Assembly: GCA_021734595.1 (NCBI GenBank) | Contig: JAIPIO010000083.1 | Location: 1-13,610 of the forward strand | Reading direction: 5' to 3' | DNA length: 13,610 nt | Source of the DNA: Kiritimatiellales bacterium | GTDB taxonomy: Bacteria > Verrucomicrobiota > Kiritimatiellia > Kiritimatiellales > Pontiellaceae | Part shown: piece after piece, positions 1 to 6,674 of the stretch | Layout of the letters: every line of letters begins with the position of its first letter | Position numbering within the stretch: position 1 is the stretch's first letter | Made by a program: the position numbers and the translations under genes | Notes under the pieces: model-generated | Told to the model about the DNA's origin: nothing | The model's input: the letters and a program-made list of their open reading frames with translations, nothing else | The model's database searches: none

Positions 1-300
1 CTCCTCAATCGCTTCAGTCACCAACGAAACCAGCGTCTTGGGAATAATCTTCGATTCGCGGATGTTCATGAGCGAATCCACCACGAGCGAACCTGTCGCC
101 AGCGAGAGGCCAGCCAGTGCAAGCCACAGAATGATGCCGAATCCGCCGCCGCCTTTCACGACGTCAATGAAGCCGGAGCTCTCCTCCGCGGCCTCTTCCG
201 CCGCCTGCGCCTCCTTGCTCAACACAATTTCGCCCTCCTGCTGCGCAAATACCGAACACACACACAGCACGCCCAGTGCAATCATGATTATCCGTTTCAT
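1..300 (-). CDS. MotA/TolQ/ExbB family proton channel protein, N-terminal part (cut by window edge)
   Basis: The reverse strand from the ATG at 300 stays open to position 1, giving 100 residues with the C-terminus outside the window. Residues 1-19 form a signal peptide (MKRIIMIALGVLCVCSVFA). An acidic, Ala/Glu-rich stretch follows, then a Gly-rich turn (GGGGFG) entering a hydrophobic segment at about 52-75, as in the first membrane helix of exported ExbB/TolQ variants. The closing part (SKIIPKTLV) fits the loop after that helix. A strong ribosome site, GGAGAGAGG, lies just before the ATG. Family knowledge: ExbB/TolQ pentamers with ExbD/TolR use the proton gradient to energise TonB- or Tol-type envelope machines. 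It is the third gene of the operon starting at 3205, 23 bp after the 219-aa gene. An exbD-like gene beyond the left edge is expected but not visible. The conserved core channel domain lies outside the window, so the family call rests on the N-terminal layout and context. Confidence 0.7.
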   Translation of the reverse strand, partial: MKRIIMIALGVLCVCSVFAQQEGEIVLSKEAQAAEEAAEESSGFIDVVKGGGGFGIILWLALAGLSLATGSLVVDSLMNIRESKIIPKTLVSLVTEAIEE

Positions 301-323
301 ATTCCTCTCTCCTTTCACAAAAA

Positions 324-983
324 TCATTCCGCCAGTTTTTCCTGCGCCCGCTGAGCGGCGGCCTTCTGCGCCTTGAACAAGGTTGCCGCCTTCAGCCAGT
401 CCAGCCGCGCGCCTTCCTTGTCGCCTGCCGCGGCCTTCAGGTCGCCGCGCATCAGGTAGGCATTGGCAGCCATTTCGCGCGACCCCTCCGCGATATCCCT
501 ATTCAGCGCCGGCAACAATTTGGTCGAATCGCCGGATTTCAACAGCGCCTGCGAATAGAGTGCGCCTATTTTTTCATCTTGGCCCAGCTTCAGATATTCC
601 TCGGCCTCGGTCGCCGCCGCCGCATATTTTTCATCGGCAAAAAGGATATTGATCAAAGCATACGCCGCTTTGCGGTCCCAGCCCAGCAGGCGGTATTCGG
701 TTTTAATCTGCTTAAGCAGCGCGGCGGCCTCTGCATATTTTTTATCCTTGGCCAGCGCCAACGCCTGATCCATCGCCTGTGGCTTATCCGCCACAGCGGC
801 CTTATACTGGCCCTGCTTAAACTGCATGCTCTGACCGGTCGCGGTGGTCAGCTTAACCGTTCCGCTGGCATCCACCGAAATCCTGGAGCCCTGGATTTTC
901 CGACCGTTGTTCAGTTCCACATATGCGGCATGGGAGGCCATGGCCGTCAGCAGCAGCGCTAAAATGAGTCCATTCCTTTTCAT
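324..983 (-). CDS. Exported TPR protein with N-terminal SH3-like segment, 219 aa
   Basis: Residues 1-20 (MKRNGLILALLLTAMASHAA) are a signal peptide, placing the protein in the periplasm or outer envelope. Residues 21-60 (beginning YVELNNGRKIQGSRI) resemble the short 'LxDGRxIxG' beta-rich segment seen at the N-terminus of many planctomycete and verrucomicrobial exported proteins. From about residue 68 onward the sequence is helical, Ala-rich and TPR-like (KKYAEAAALLKQI, EKYAAAATEAEEYL, GDKEGARLDWLKAA). The ATG at 983 overlaps the TGA of the 741-aa upstream gene (ATGA), so translation is probably coupled. The exbB-like gene follows 23 bp downstream. I infer a role as a periplasmic scaffold for the ExbB-type complex. 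The product cannot be named more precisely. Confidence 0.8.
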   Translation of the reverse strand: MKRNGLILALLLTAMASHAAYVELNNGRKIQGSRISVDASGTVKLTTATGQSMQFKQGQYKAAVADKPQAMDQALALAKDKKYAEAAALLKQIKTEYRLLGWDRKAAYALINILFADEKYAAAATEAEEYLKLGQDEKIGALYSQALLKSGDSTKLLPALNRDIAEGSREMAANAYLMRGDLKAAAGDKEGARLDWLKAATLFKAQKAAAQRAQEKLAE

Positions 984-3205
984 GGCGTTGCTTTCGTTTC
1001 CAACCGTTGGAAAGCCATATCCCTTGTTTTTCCAACCTCTGGAAGTTTATCACTTTTCGGGAAAAGCTGCGCGAACTGGTCGCAGTTGTCCACCGCATCC
1101 TGCCAGCGCTGCTGTTCCATGCAGAGCGGGAGGCTGGCGAGAATACTCTGCTCGATCAGCGGCTGAAGCTCCGCTTTGGCGGGGTCGGCCAGCAGCACGA
1201 CGCGCTGGAAGGCGGCCAGCTTTTCCTTGGGATCGGCGAGTGCCTGCCCCATCTCAAAGGTGGCCTGATAAAGCAGCGCTTCATCCTGCGCCAGCCCGAC
1301 CACATCGCCGAAGGCCGCCACGGCCTCCGCCGTTTTTCCCAGCCTTACCAAAGACCGGGCCTGCATCAGACGCGCCTCATAGAAAAATCCAGTGTTTGGA
1401 AATTTACCGAGCAGGTTTTCCAGGGTTTGGAAACTTTTATCAAACTGCTCAAGCCCGAACTGTGCGGCCGCCTGGCCGTAGAGCGCACGTTCGGCAAATT
1501 TCCGCTCCGCCGATGCGGGTACGGCCGCGAACGCTTTCTCCGCCAGCTTGAATTCCTCCGCTTCGAGCAATCCCTCACCAGTCGAAACATAGACGGAAAG
1601 GCCGTAGGCCTCCTTGTTCTTCAGCATGCGCTCCAGCACCTGCTCGGCAACATCAAAGCGCTGCTGCTCCACCGCCGATTGGATCAACCCCGCCAGCGCG
1701 GTACGCGCCTCTCCAGAGTCTGGAAAATCGGCGATCAGTTTTTCCAATGCCTGGAAAGCGGCGTCGAAGTCGTCGGCCCGCAGCAGCGCGAGCCCTTTCT
1801 CGTTCAGCGCGCGCGGCGCCAGCGCGGATTCCGGGAACTCCTTGAGCAGGCGGTCGAATTCCTGCACGCCGGTTTTGATCGACCGCTTGTCCTGCACGCG
1901 GCAGAAGCCCTGGTAGAAGACGGCCTTTTCGAGCAGTTCGCCGGACGCTTCTTCGGCGCGGACCATTTTTTCCAATGCCTGGAAATTTTCGCGGGAAATT
2001 TTCCAATCCCTGGATTTCAGTCCGCAGTCGGCGCGGGCAAACTGCGCCTTGCTGCGTTTGGCATAATCCGGCTCCGCAGCGACATACTCCCCGAAAAGTT
2101 TTTCCGCGGCATCGAATTCCCCGCGCCCGTAGGCAGCCCAGGCCAGCTGTGAAAGCGCCTTGATTCCGTACGCGCTGGCCGGATAGGTTTTTACCGTCCG
2201 CAGCAGATACGCTTCCTTTGTTTCCGGGTTCAGCCCGGCGAGGCTGTAGAGCACGCCCGGGGCCCGCTCGTTCCCGGGGAACAGGGAGAGGAACTTTTCA
2301 TAAATCCAGGTGGCACCGGGCTTGTTTTCGGCATCGAGATGGGCGCGGCCAAGGCTGAGTATGGCGGGGGGGGTGTTGGTGTTGGATGCGAACCGCTCGC
2401 CGAGATATTCCACAACCATGCGCGTTTTTTCCTGCTCTCCCAAATGAAACCAGCACAGCCCCAGATCCCGCAACGCCGAAACGGACTTGACCGTGTCCGG
2501 AAAATTGTTCAACGCCACCAAATACTGCTCAACCGCCTCGCCGTATTTTTTTTGCTGCAGCAGGCGCGCACCGAACTTGAATTTATTGGCCACGAGCCGG
2601 TCGCGGTTTCCGCCGAGGTCGATTTTCACCGTCTTGCCGCGGCTTTCGAGAAACGCCTTGGCTTCCTCGGCTCTGTCCTGCGATGCGGGCCCCCAAGGGC
2701 TGTCGCCGTATTTGACGTAAACGTTGTAGAACTGCTTCAGCGCCTCCGCCGCCAGTTGGATCTGCCGGTCGGCATCCGCTTCGTTGGCCCGCTCGCGGTT
2801 GTAGGTTTCGCCGAGCAGGTAGCGGCAGCCGGCCACGGGGCTGATCGCAGAAACCGGCAGTTTTTGCTCCGCGAGGGTCTTTTCGATGTTTTTCAGGATC
2901 TCCACCTGGCCGAGAAGCACTTCGCGCGCCTCCTGCCATTCGCCGTCAACCAGCAACAGGCGGCACCAGGTAATGACAGAGTCGCCGAACCACAGATCCA
3001 TTGAGCCGAGTTGTACTTCCGAGCAGAGCGCAACCGCCTCGGCCTGCAATTTCTTTTTTGCCGTTGCGGAAAGTTTTTCCGTCTCTAGCTGCGCCGCGCA
3101 CGACGCGGCACGTTCAGCCTTTGCGCGGCGATCAACCTCTTCTTTGGCCACGGCAGTGATCGCCAGGCCGAGAATGCATATTATGGATGCGGTGCGCGAA
3201 TGCAT
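980..3205 (-). CDS. Large exported tetratricopeptide-repeat protein (YbgF/BamD-like repeats), 741 aa
   Basis: Residues 1-20 (MHSRTASIICILGLAITAVA) form a signal peptide. The rest is helical, with many TPR-type units of the YbgF/CpoB style, each ending in an 'FPxS/T' or 'YPxS' turn (NNFPDTVKS, KTYPASAYG, KEFPESALA, ADFPDSGEA, GKFPNTGFF, QLFPKSDKL). Such proteins usually act as periplasmic protein-protein scaffolds; here the partner is probably the ExbB-type motor encoded two genes downstream. The start at 3205 is the first ATG giving a full signal peptide, but I see no clear Shine-Dalgarno sequence before it. The gene holds eight copies of the TTCCA-N5-TGGAA dyad in four pairs (near 998, 1387, 1711 and 1970), translated in three different frames, which is odd for a protein repeat. 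It also carries a G8 tract at 2366-2373 and a T8 tract at 2546-2553. It ends in an ATGA overlap with the next gene. Confidence 0.85.
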   Translation of the reverse strand: MHSRTASIICILGLAITAVAKEEVDRRAKAERAASCAAQLETEKLSATAKKKLQAEAVALCSEVQLGSMDLWFGDSVITWCRLLLVDGEWQEAREVLLGQVEILKNIEKTLAEQKLPVSAISPVAGCRYLLGETYNRERANEADADRQIQLAAEALKQFYNVYVKYGDSPWGPASQDRAEEAKAFLESRGKTVKIDLGGNRDRLVANKFKFGARLLQQKKYGEAVEQYLVALNNFPDTVKSVSALRDLGLCWFHLGEQEKTRMVVEYLGERFASNTNTPPAILSLGRAHLDAENKPGATWIYEKFLSLFPGNERAPGVLYSLAGLNPETKEAYLLRTVKTYPASAYGIKALSQLAWAAYGRGEFDAAEKLFGEYVAAEPDYAKRSKAQFARADCGLKSRDWKISRENFQALEKMVRAEEASGELLEKAVFYQGFCRVQDKRSIKTGVQEFDRLLKEFPESALAPRALNEKGLALLRADDFDAAFQALEKLIADFPDSGEARTALAGLIQSAVEQQRFDVAEQVLERMLKNKEAYGLSVYVSTGEGLLEAEEFKLAEKAFAAVPASAERKFAERALYGQAAAQFGLEQFDKSFQTLENLLGKFPNTGFFYEARLMQARSLVRLGKTAEAVAAFGDVVGLAQDEALLYQATFEMGQALADPKEKLAAFQRVVLLADPAKAELQPLIEQSILASLPLCMEQQRWQDAVDNCDQFAQLFPKSDKLPEVGKTRDMAFQRLETKATP
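998..1044. repeat. Pair of TTCCA-N5-TGGAA dyads, 32 bp apart
   Basis: Two exact copies: 998-1012 (spacer ACCGT) and 1030-1044 (spacer ACCTC). They lie in the last codons of the 741-aa gene and within 65 bp upstream of the next start codon at 983. On the coding strand the first reads in frame as FQRLE and the second, in a different frame, as LPEVGK. Confidence 0.75.
1387..1432. repeat. Pair of TTCCA-N5-TGGAA dyads, 31 bp apart, inside TPR gene
   Basis: Copy 1387-1401 has one mismatch (ATCCA-GTGTT-TGGAA); copy 1418-1432 is exact (spacer GGGTT). They are translated as FPNTG and FQTLE, in different frames. This arrangement (FQxLE then FPxxG) recurs in the pair near 1711, so duplication of a TPR unit could explain this pair in part. 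Confidence 0.6.
1711..1758. repeat. Pair of TTCCA-N5-TGGAA dyads, 33 bp apart, inside TPR gene
   Basis: Copy 1711-1725 has one mismatch (CTCCA-GAGTC-TGGAA); copy 1744-1758 is exact (spacer ATGCC). They are translated as FPDSGE and FQALE. The copy at 1744 and the copy at 1970 are identical over the 15 bp including the spacer. Confidence 0.6.
1970..2015. repeat. Pair of TTCCA-N5-TGGAA dyads, 31 bp apart, inside TPR gene
   Basis: Copy 1970-1984 is exact (spacer ATGCC) and is translated as FQALE. Copy 2001-2015 has one mismatch (TTCCA-ATCCC-TGGAT) and is translated in the third frame as SRDWK. This pair does not follow the FQxLE/FPxxG protein pattern of the neighbouring TPR units, which favours a DNA-level element. 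Confidence 0.7.
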
Positions 3206-3224
3206 GGGAAAATAATACCGATCC

Positions 3225-3260
3225 TACCAATCATTGGAAGTCTTTTTCCACTGACAGGAA
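3225..3260. promoter_or_regulatory. Two imperfect TTCCA-N5-TGGAA dyads, 21 bp apart, in divergent promoter region
   Basis: Copies at 3225-3239 (TACCA-ATCAT-TGGAA) and 3246-3260 (TTCCA-CTGAC-AGGAA), each with one mismatch. Start-to-start distance is 21 bp, two helical turns. They lie between the divergent starts of the 741-aa TPR gene (3205) and the symporter gene (3318). The second copy ends 8 bp before a candidate -35 box at 3269, so an activator- or repressor-like role is plausible. This is inferred, not shown. Confidence 0.5.
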
Positions 3261-3268
3261 AACCAAAG

Positions 3269-3297
3269 TTGCCAAACGCACGCTCGAATCCTACTTT
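3269..3297 (+). promoter_or_regulatory. Candidate sigma-70-type promoter for the symporter operon
   Basis: TTGCCA at 3269-3274 and TACTTT at 3292-3297 are separated by 17 bp. Transcription would begin near 3304, leaving a very short leader before the GGAGG at 3306-3310 and the ATG at 3318. The match is by eye and the short leader makes it uncertain. Confidence 0.35.
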
Positions 3298-3317
3298 ATC
3301 CAGACGGAGGTTTGTGC

Positions 3318-4736
3318 ATGGAAGTTTTGAATACCGTTCTAAATGCCCTTGATGGCTTTGTGTGGGGATGGGCCACCATCATTCTACTGGTAGGCTCGGG
3401 GCTTTTTTTGACCTTCCGGCTGCTGTTTGTCCAAGCGCGGCATCTTGGCCACGCGATTGCCTGCGTGTTCGGCAAGTACGACACCCCCGAAGAGAGCGGC
3501 GACATTTCGCACTTCAAGGCGCTGGCGACGGCGCTTTCGGCGACGATCGGAACCGGCAACATTGCCGGGGTGGCCACGGCCATTGTACTCGGCGGACCGG
3601 GCGCAGTTTTCTGGATGTGGACCACGGCCATCGTCGGCATGGCCACAAAATTCACCTCCTGCACGCTGGCGGTGAAATATCGCAAGATCCATGCCGACGG
3701 CTCGGCCAGCGGCGGCCCGATGTATTTCCTTTCGCTGGGGCTGAAAAACAAGACGCTTGGCGTTTTTCTGGGTGGCGCTTTTGCCCTGTTCGGGATGATC
3801 GCCTCGTTCGGGATCGGCAACATGGTGCAGGCCAACTCGGTGGTCGGCGGTCTCGGCTACCTGCTCCCGGAGGCCTGGGGCGCAAGCGGATTCATGCTCT
3901 GGCAGGGTTTTGACATTTCCTGGATGGCCCTAGCGACCGGATTGGTGCTCTCGTTCCTGACGGGGATCGTGATTCTCGGCGGCATCAAGCGCATTGCCAA
4001 TGTGGCGGGAGTTATTGTCCCGTTCATGTGCGCCTTTTATGTGATCGGTGCGGTGGTGATCCTGATTATGAATATTCCCGCCATTCCAGGGGCGTTTGCA
4101 CAGATCTTCAAGCATGCCTTCACGCCCTACGCCGCGACAGGCGGGGTGTTCGGCTCGGCCATACGCTACGGTGTGGCGCGCGGCGTGTTCTCCAACGAGT
4201 CCGGCCTCGGTTCGGCCCCAATGGCCCATGCCGCGGCGAAGACCAGCGAACCGGTGCGCGAAGGTACCGTCGCCATGCTTGGACCGTTTATCGATACCAT
4301 CATTATCTGCACCATGACCGCGCTGGTGATCCTTGTGACCGGCGCTAACCAAAGTGAATTCGACGGCGGCGCGCTGACGGCACATGCATTCAGCAAGGGT
4401 CTGTTCGGTTACGGGCAGTATCTGGTTGGATTCGGTCTGATGTTTTTTGCCTACTCCACCCTGATTGCCTGGTCGTACTACGGAGACCGCTGTGCGGAGT
4501 ACCTCTTTGGCGAAAAGGCCATTCCGGTCTACCGCTGGATATATGTGGGCTGCATCACCATCGGCGCGGTCGGCGGGCTGGAGGTTATATGGAAGGTGGC
4601 CGACATCTTCAACGCGTTGATGGCCATCCCCAACCTGATCGGCCTGCTTCTGCTTTCCGGAATTGTCGCGCGCGAATCCAAGCGCTATTTCAACCGTTTG
4701 CAAAACGGGGAATTCAACACGAGAGGAAAGTCATGA
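3318..4736 (+). CDS. AGCS-family sodium:alanine/glycine symporter
   Basis: 472 aa, the usual length for the alanine-or-glycine:cation symporter family (AGCS, TC 2.A.25). These inner-membrane proteins import small neutral amino acids with Na+ or H+. Family signatures are clear: GTGNIAGVATAI at 78-89, GGPMYF at 132-137, and SNESGLGSAPMAHAAAKT at 292-309, with roughly ten hydrophobic helices spread along the chain. I chose the ATG at 3318, preceded by CGGAGG at 3305-3310 with 7 bp spacing, over an in-frame TTG at 3312 that is too close to that site. The TGA overlaps the start of the beta-helix gene (ATGA), so the two are probably made together. The exact substrate cannot be told from sequence; alanine or glycine is typical. 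Confidence 0.95.
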   Translation: MEVLNTVLNALDGFVWGWATIILLVGSGLFLTFRLLFVQARHLGHAIACVFGKYDTPEESGDISHFKALATALSATIGTGNIAGVATAIVLGGPGAVFWMWTTAIVGMATKFTSCTLAVKYRKIHADGSASGGPMYFLSLGLKNKTLGVFLGGAFALFGMIASFGIGNMVQANSVVGGLGYLLPEAWGASGFMLWQGFDISWMALATGLVLSFLTGIVILGGIKRIANVAGVIVPFMCAFYVIGAVVILIMNIPAIPGAFAQIFKHAFTPYAATGGVFGSAIRYGVARGVFSNESGLGSAPMAHAAAKTSEPVREGTVAMLGPFIDTIIICTMTALVILVTGANQSEFDGGALTAHAFSKGLFGYGQYLVGFGLMFFAYSTLIAWSYYGDRCAEYLFGEKAIPVYRWIYVGCITIGAVGGLEVIWKVADIFNALMAIPNLIGLLLLSGIVARESKRYFNRLQNGEFNTRGKS

Positions 4737-5842
4737 TCCACAAAACTATATTTTTTTTGCTCCTCACTGCCATGGCGGTCTCCGCGGCAGAGGACCTGCA
4801 GCAGCAAATCGACTCCGCATCGGCTGGAAGCACCATCCAGCTGGCCGCGGGAACCTACCGTCAACCGCTCCGCATCAAGAAGGGTATTTCCTTAAAGGGC
4901 GAAGCCGGTGCCGTGCTGGAAATAACCTCCAACGAGCCGGCCATCCTGATCGATTCCTACAAGCCGGTGAAGATCGAGGGGTTGACCATCAAATATATAA
5001 CCGAATCCAAACCAAAGAAGGGAGAAATGCCCTATGCCGTGCTGGTCCGCGCAGGAAATGTGACCCTGCAGCACTGCAACGTCGAAGCCCTCGGCGATGG
5101 AACACAATGCCCCTGCGGAGTGGGGGTCCAGGACAAGAGCAAAGTAACCATTGAAAGCTGCCAGCTCAACGGATTTGAATATACCATCCAGTACTGGAAC
5201 GGAGCATCGGGCAATGTGGATGACTGCATCGTCATGAACTCCGGTCACTGCGGAATTACGATCGGAAACGGATCGACCGTCGAACTGGTGCGTAACATCG
5301 TGACCGGCTCGCGCTACCATGGCATTCGCTGCACCGGCGGAAAGATTACCGCAGATTCCAATCTGGTGATCCGCAACCGCAACCGCGGTTTCTACATCGG
5401 CAACCGCTCAGCCGTTGGCACTCTCAGCAACAACCTGATTGTCGACAACGCCAGCGGCATCAATGTTTTTGCGAATTCAAGACTGTCGATCGAAAACAAT
5501 GTGATCGTGCGGTCCAGCTATGCCGGACTGGCGATCGTTGATACGGCGAAGTTGGAGATCGAAGGCAATATGATTGCCGATAACGAAAAAGGCGTGGTTG
5601 GGTTTTCCGAAAAGAAGGGCAAAGAGGTCACCGTATCTGTCTCCGGTCAAAATCTGGTGCATGGAAACAAGGTCGAAACCCAAGCCGCCAAGCTGCCCTC
5701 CAAAACCGTGAAGGAAGATCCAAAATTCAAGGATACCGATTCCGGCCTGTTCAAAACCGACATCAAGGACCTGGGCCTCGAGGATCCCGAAGCACTACAA
5801 AAGCTCTGGGCCAAATGGCAGGCCGCCCTCGATGGGCACTAG
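4733..5842 (+). CDS. Secreted right-handed parallel beta-helix repeat protein
   Basis: 369 aa. Residues 1-19 (MIHKTIFFLLLTAMAVSAA) are a signal peptide, followed by a stacked-strand protein typical of NosD/CASH-type or pectate-lyase-like beta helices. Short repeats of 20-25 residues recur with Asn and hydrophobic ladders, for example LVRNIVTGSRYHGI, SNLVIRNRNRGFYI, SNNLIVDNASGINVF, ENNVIVRSSYAGLAI and EGNMIADNEKGVVGF. The first rungs (QQIDSASAGSTIQLAAGTY) match the usual N-terminal opening of such helices. No catalytic set is recognisable, so carbohydrate binding or cleavage is only a possibility. The start at 4733 is set by the signal peptide, the upstream GAGAGGAAAG and the ATGA overlap with the symporter. 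Eight T residues at 4751-4758 lie within the signal-peptide codons. Pairing with an amino-acid symporter is unusual. Confidence 0.85.
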   Translation: MIHKTIFFLLLTAMAVSAAEDLQQQIDSASAGSTIQLAAGTYRQPLRIKKGISLKGEAGAVLEITSNEPAILIDSYKPVKIEGLTIKYITESKPKKGEMPYAVLVRAGNVTLQHCNVEALGDGTQCPCGVGVQDKSKVTIESCQLNGFEYTIQYWNGASGNVDDCIVMNSGHCGITIGNGSTVELVRNIVTGSRYHGIRCTGGKITADSNLVIRNRNRGFYIGNRSAVGTLSNNLIVDNASGINVFANSRLSIENNVIVRSSYAGLAIVDTAKLEIEGNMIADNEKGVVGFSEKKGKEVTVSVSGQNLVHGNKVETQAAKLPSKTVKEDPKFKDTDSGLFKTDIKDLGLEDPEALQKLWAKWQAALDGH

Positions 5843-5848
5843 CAGGTA

Positions 5849-5929
5849 TGGAGGGATAGCGTCCTCGCTGTCCATGGACGCCTCGAAGGGTCGATAAAAT
5901 CTTCAACTTCCATGGACGGCGTCCCTCCA
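5849..5929. repeat. Intergenic inverted-repeat element with TGGAGGGA ends
   Basis: Terminal 8-bp inverted repeats TGGAGGGA (5849-5856) and TCCCTCCA (5922-5929) flank two CCATGGAC cores (5872-5879 and 5910-5917); the first is part of the palindrome GTCCATGGAC at 5870-5879. Several GCGTCC steps are shared between the two halves. The compact symmetrical layout immediately after a stop codon looks like a small dispersed repeat (REP/MITE-like) rather than a simple terminator. Only one copy is in the window, so repetition in the genome is inferred. Confidence 0.45.
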
Positions 5930-5942
5930 CGAAACAGGATTA

Positions 5943-5975
5943 TGGCAAGCGGCGAAGCGCCAGCCAGAGTTTTTT
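5943..5975 (+). terminator. Possible intrinsic terminator of the symporter/beta-helix operon
   Basis: A two-part hairpin, TGGC (5943-5946) with GCCA (5963-5966) and GGCG (5951-5954) with CGCC (5958-5961), is followed after three bases by T6 at 5970-5975. The stem is interrupted by a four-base bulge, so strength is doubtful. It is correctly placed about 100 bp after the beta-helix stop codon. Confidence 0.35.
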
Positions 5976-6018
5976 CCAGCACATCTTCACCGCCCCAATT
6001 GATGCTTTGAAATAATGT

Positions 6019-6058
6019 AGCCGAGTCCCCCGCCCTACACCCAAGTGCGGGATCGGCT
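6019..6058 (-). other. GC-rich hairpin downstream of msrB
   Basis: AGCCG (6019-6023) pairs with CGGCT (6054-6058), and CCCGC (6028-6032) with GCGGG (6047-6051), around a 14-base loop. It lies 36 bp past the msrB stop codon, where a terminator would be expected, but there is no clear T run on the msrB strand. Together with the elements at 5849-5975, this is all I can see in the 251-bp interval 5843-6093. A short reverse-strand open frame across it shows no recognisable domain. Confidence 0.3.
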
Positions 6059-6093
6059 CTGGAAACCGGGTGGAGACGATCAGTCTGTCCACG

Positions 6094-6609
6094 CTATTTC
6101 CCGGCGGGTGTTTCATCGGCACCCTTCGCCTTCCTGAAGCTGATGGACGCCGAGTTGATGCAGTAGCGCAGGCCGGTGGGCGGCGGGCCGTCGGGGAATA
6201 CATGGCCGAGATGGGCATCGCATTTGCTGCAAACGACTTCGGTTCGGACCATGCCGAGCGAGGTGTCGCTGTGCTCTACGATGGCTTTGTCGTTAACCGG
6301 TTTGAAATAGCTGGGCCAGCCGCAGCCGGAATCAAACTTGGTGTCGGAAAAAAACAGATCCTGCCCGCAGCAAACACAGGAGTAGATCCCAAGCTCTTTA
6401 TGGTCCCAGTATTTCCCGGTGTAGGGCCTTTCGGTTCCCTTCTGCCGGGTTACCCTGTACTGTTCAGGGGAGAGCTGTTCCTTCCACTCCTGCTCCGCCT
6501 TCACCACCTTTGCGGCCTCCGTCTGTTTCCCGTCCATGGCTGCCTCTTCTTCCTTGCAGGCCGCCTGAACAATTAAAACGAGCGGCAGTATATATATTAG
6601 TTTTTTCAT
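6094..6609 (-). CDS. msrB: Peptide-methionine (R)-S-oxide reductase, exported lipoprotein-like form
   Basis: 171 aa. Residues 1-17 are a hydrophobic export signal followed by Cys18 (VQAAC), suggesting a lipoprotein, although Gln at -3 is not the usual lipobox residue. The SelR/MsrB domain spans about 45-157. It has two CxxC pairs for structural zinc (C78/C81 and C127/C130), the SGCGWPS motif at 94-100, HLGHVF at 133-138, and RYCINS with catalytic Cys150. MsrB reduces methionine-R-sulfoxide in proteins; in the envelope this would repair oxidised exported proteins. The gene stands alone, divergent from the HNH gene. Its start at 6609 gives a complete signal peptide, but no strong Shine-Dalgarno is visible. 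The 160 bp upstream holds the triplet dyad array. Confidence 0.92.
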   Translation of the reverse strand: MKKLIYILPLVLIVQAACKEEEAAMDGKQTEAAKVVKAEQEWKEQLSPEQYRVTRQKGTERPYTGKYWDHKELGIYSCVCCGQDLFFSDTKFDSGCGWPSYFKPVNDKAIVEHSDTSLGMVRTEVVCSKCDAHLGHVFPDGPPPTGLRYCINSASISFRKAKGADETPAGK

Positions 6610-6674
6610 AGGTCAGTACCCACTTCAAGACAGCGAAAGCTTAGACTCTGTTCATTTTTGATACAATGGGATAG

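Noticed and set aside
844..2163. Long plus-strand open frames opposite the TPR genes (for example 1007-2152)
   Set aside because: They are antisense shadows in GC-rich coding DNA with Arg/Pro/Ala-heavy, domain-free translations, while the minus-strand frames show signal peptides and TPR patterns.
2366..2373. G8 tract (and T8 tracts at 2546-2553 and 4751-4758) as possible phase-variation sites
   Set aside because: The genes are intact and in frame, the tracts are short, and nothing else suggests phase-variable expression.
5940..6218. 92-codon reverse-strand reading frame overlapping the end of msrB
   Set aside because: It overlaps a clearly real gene in another frame, has no ribosome site or recognisable domain, and covers the structured intergenic interval.
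6639..6667. TACAAT at 6662-6667 as a -10 box for the HNH gene, which would place the dyad array in its 5' leader
   Set aside because: No acceptable -35 sequence lies 16-18 bp upstream, so the promoter is not supported.
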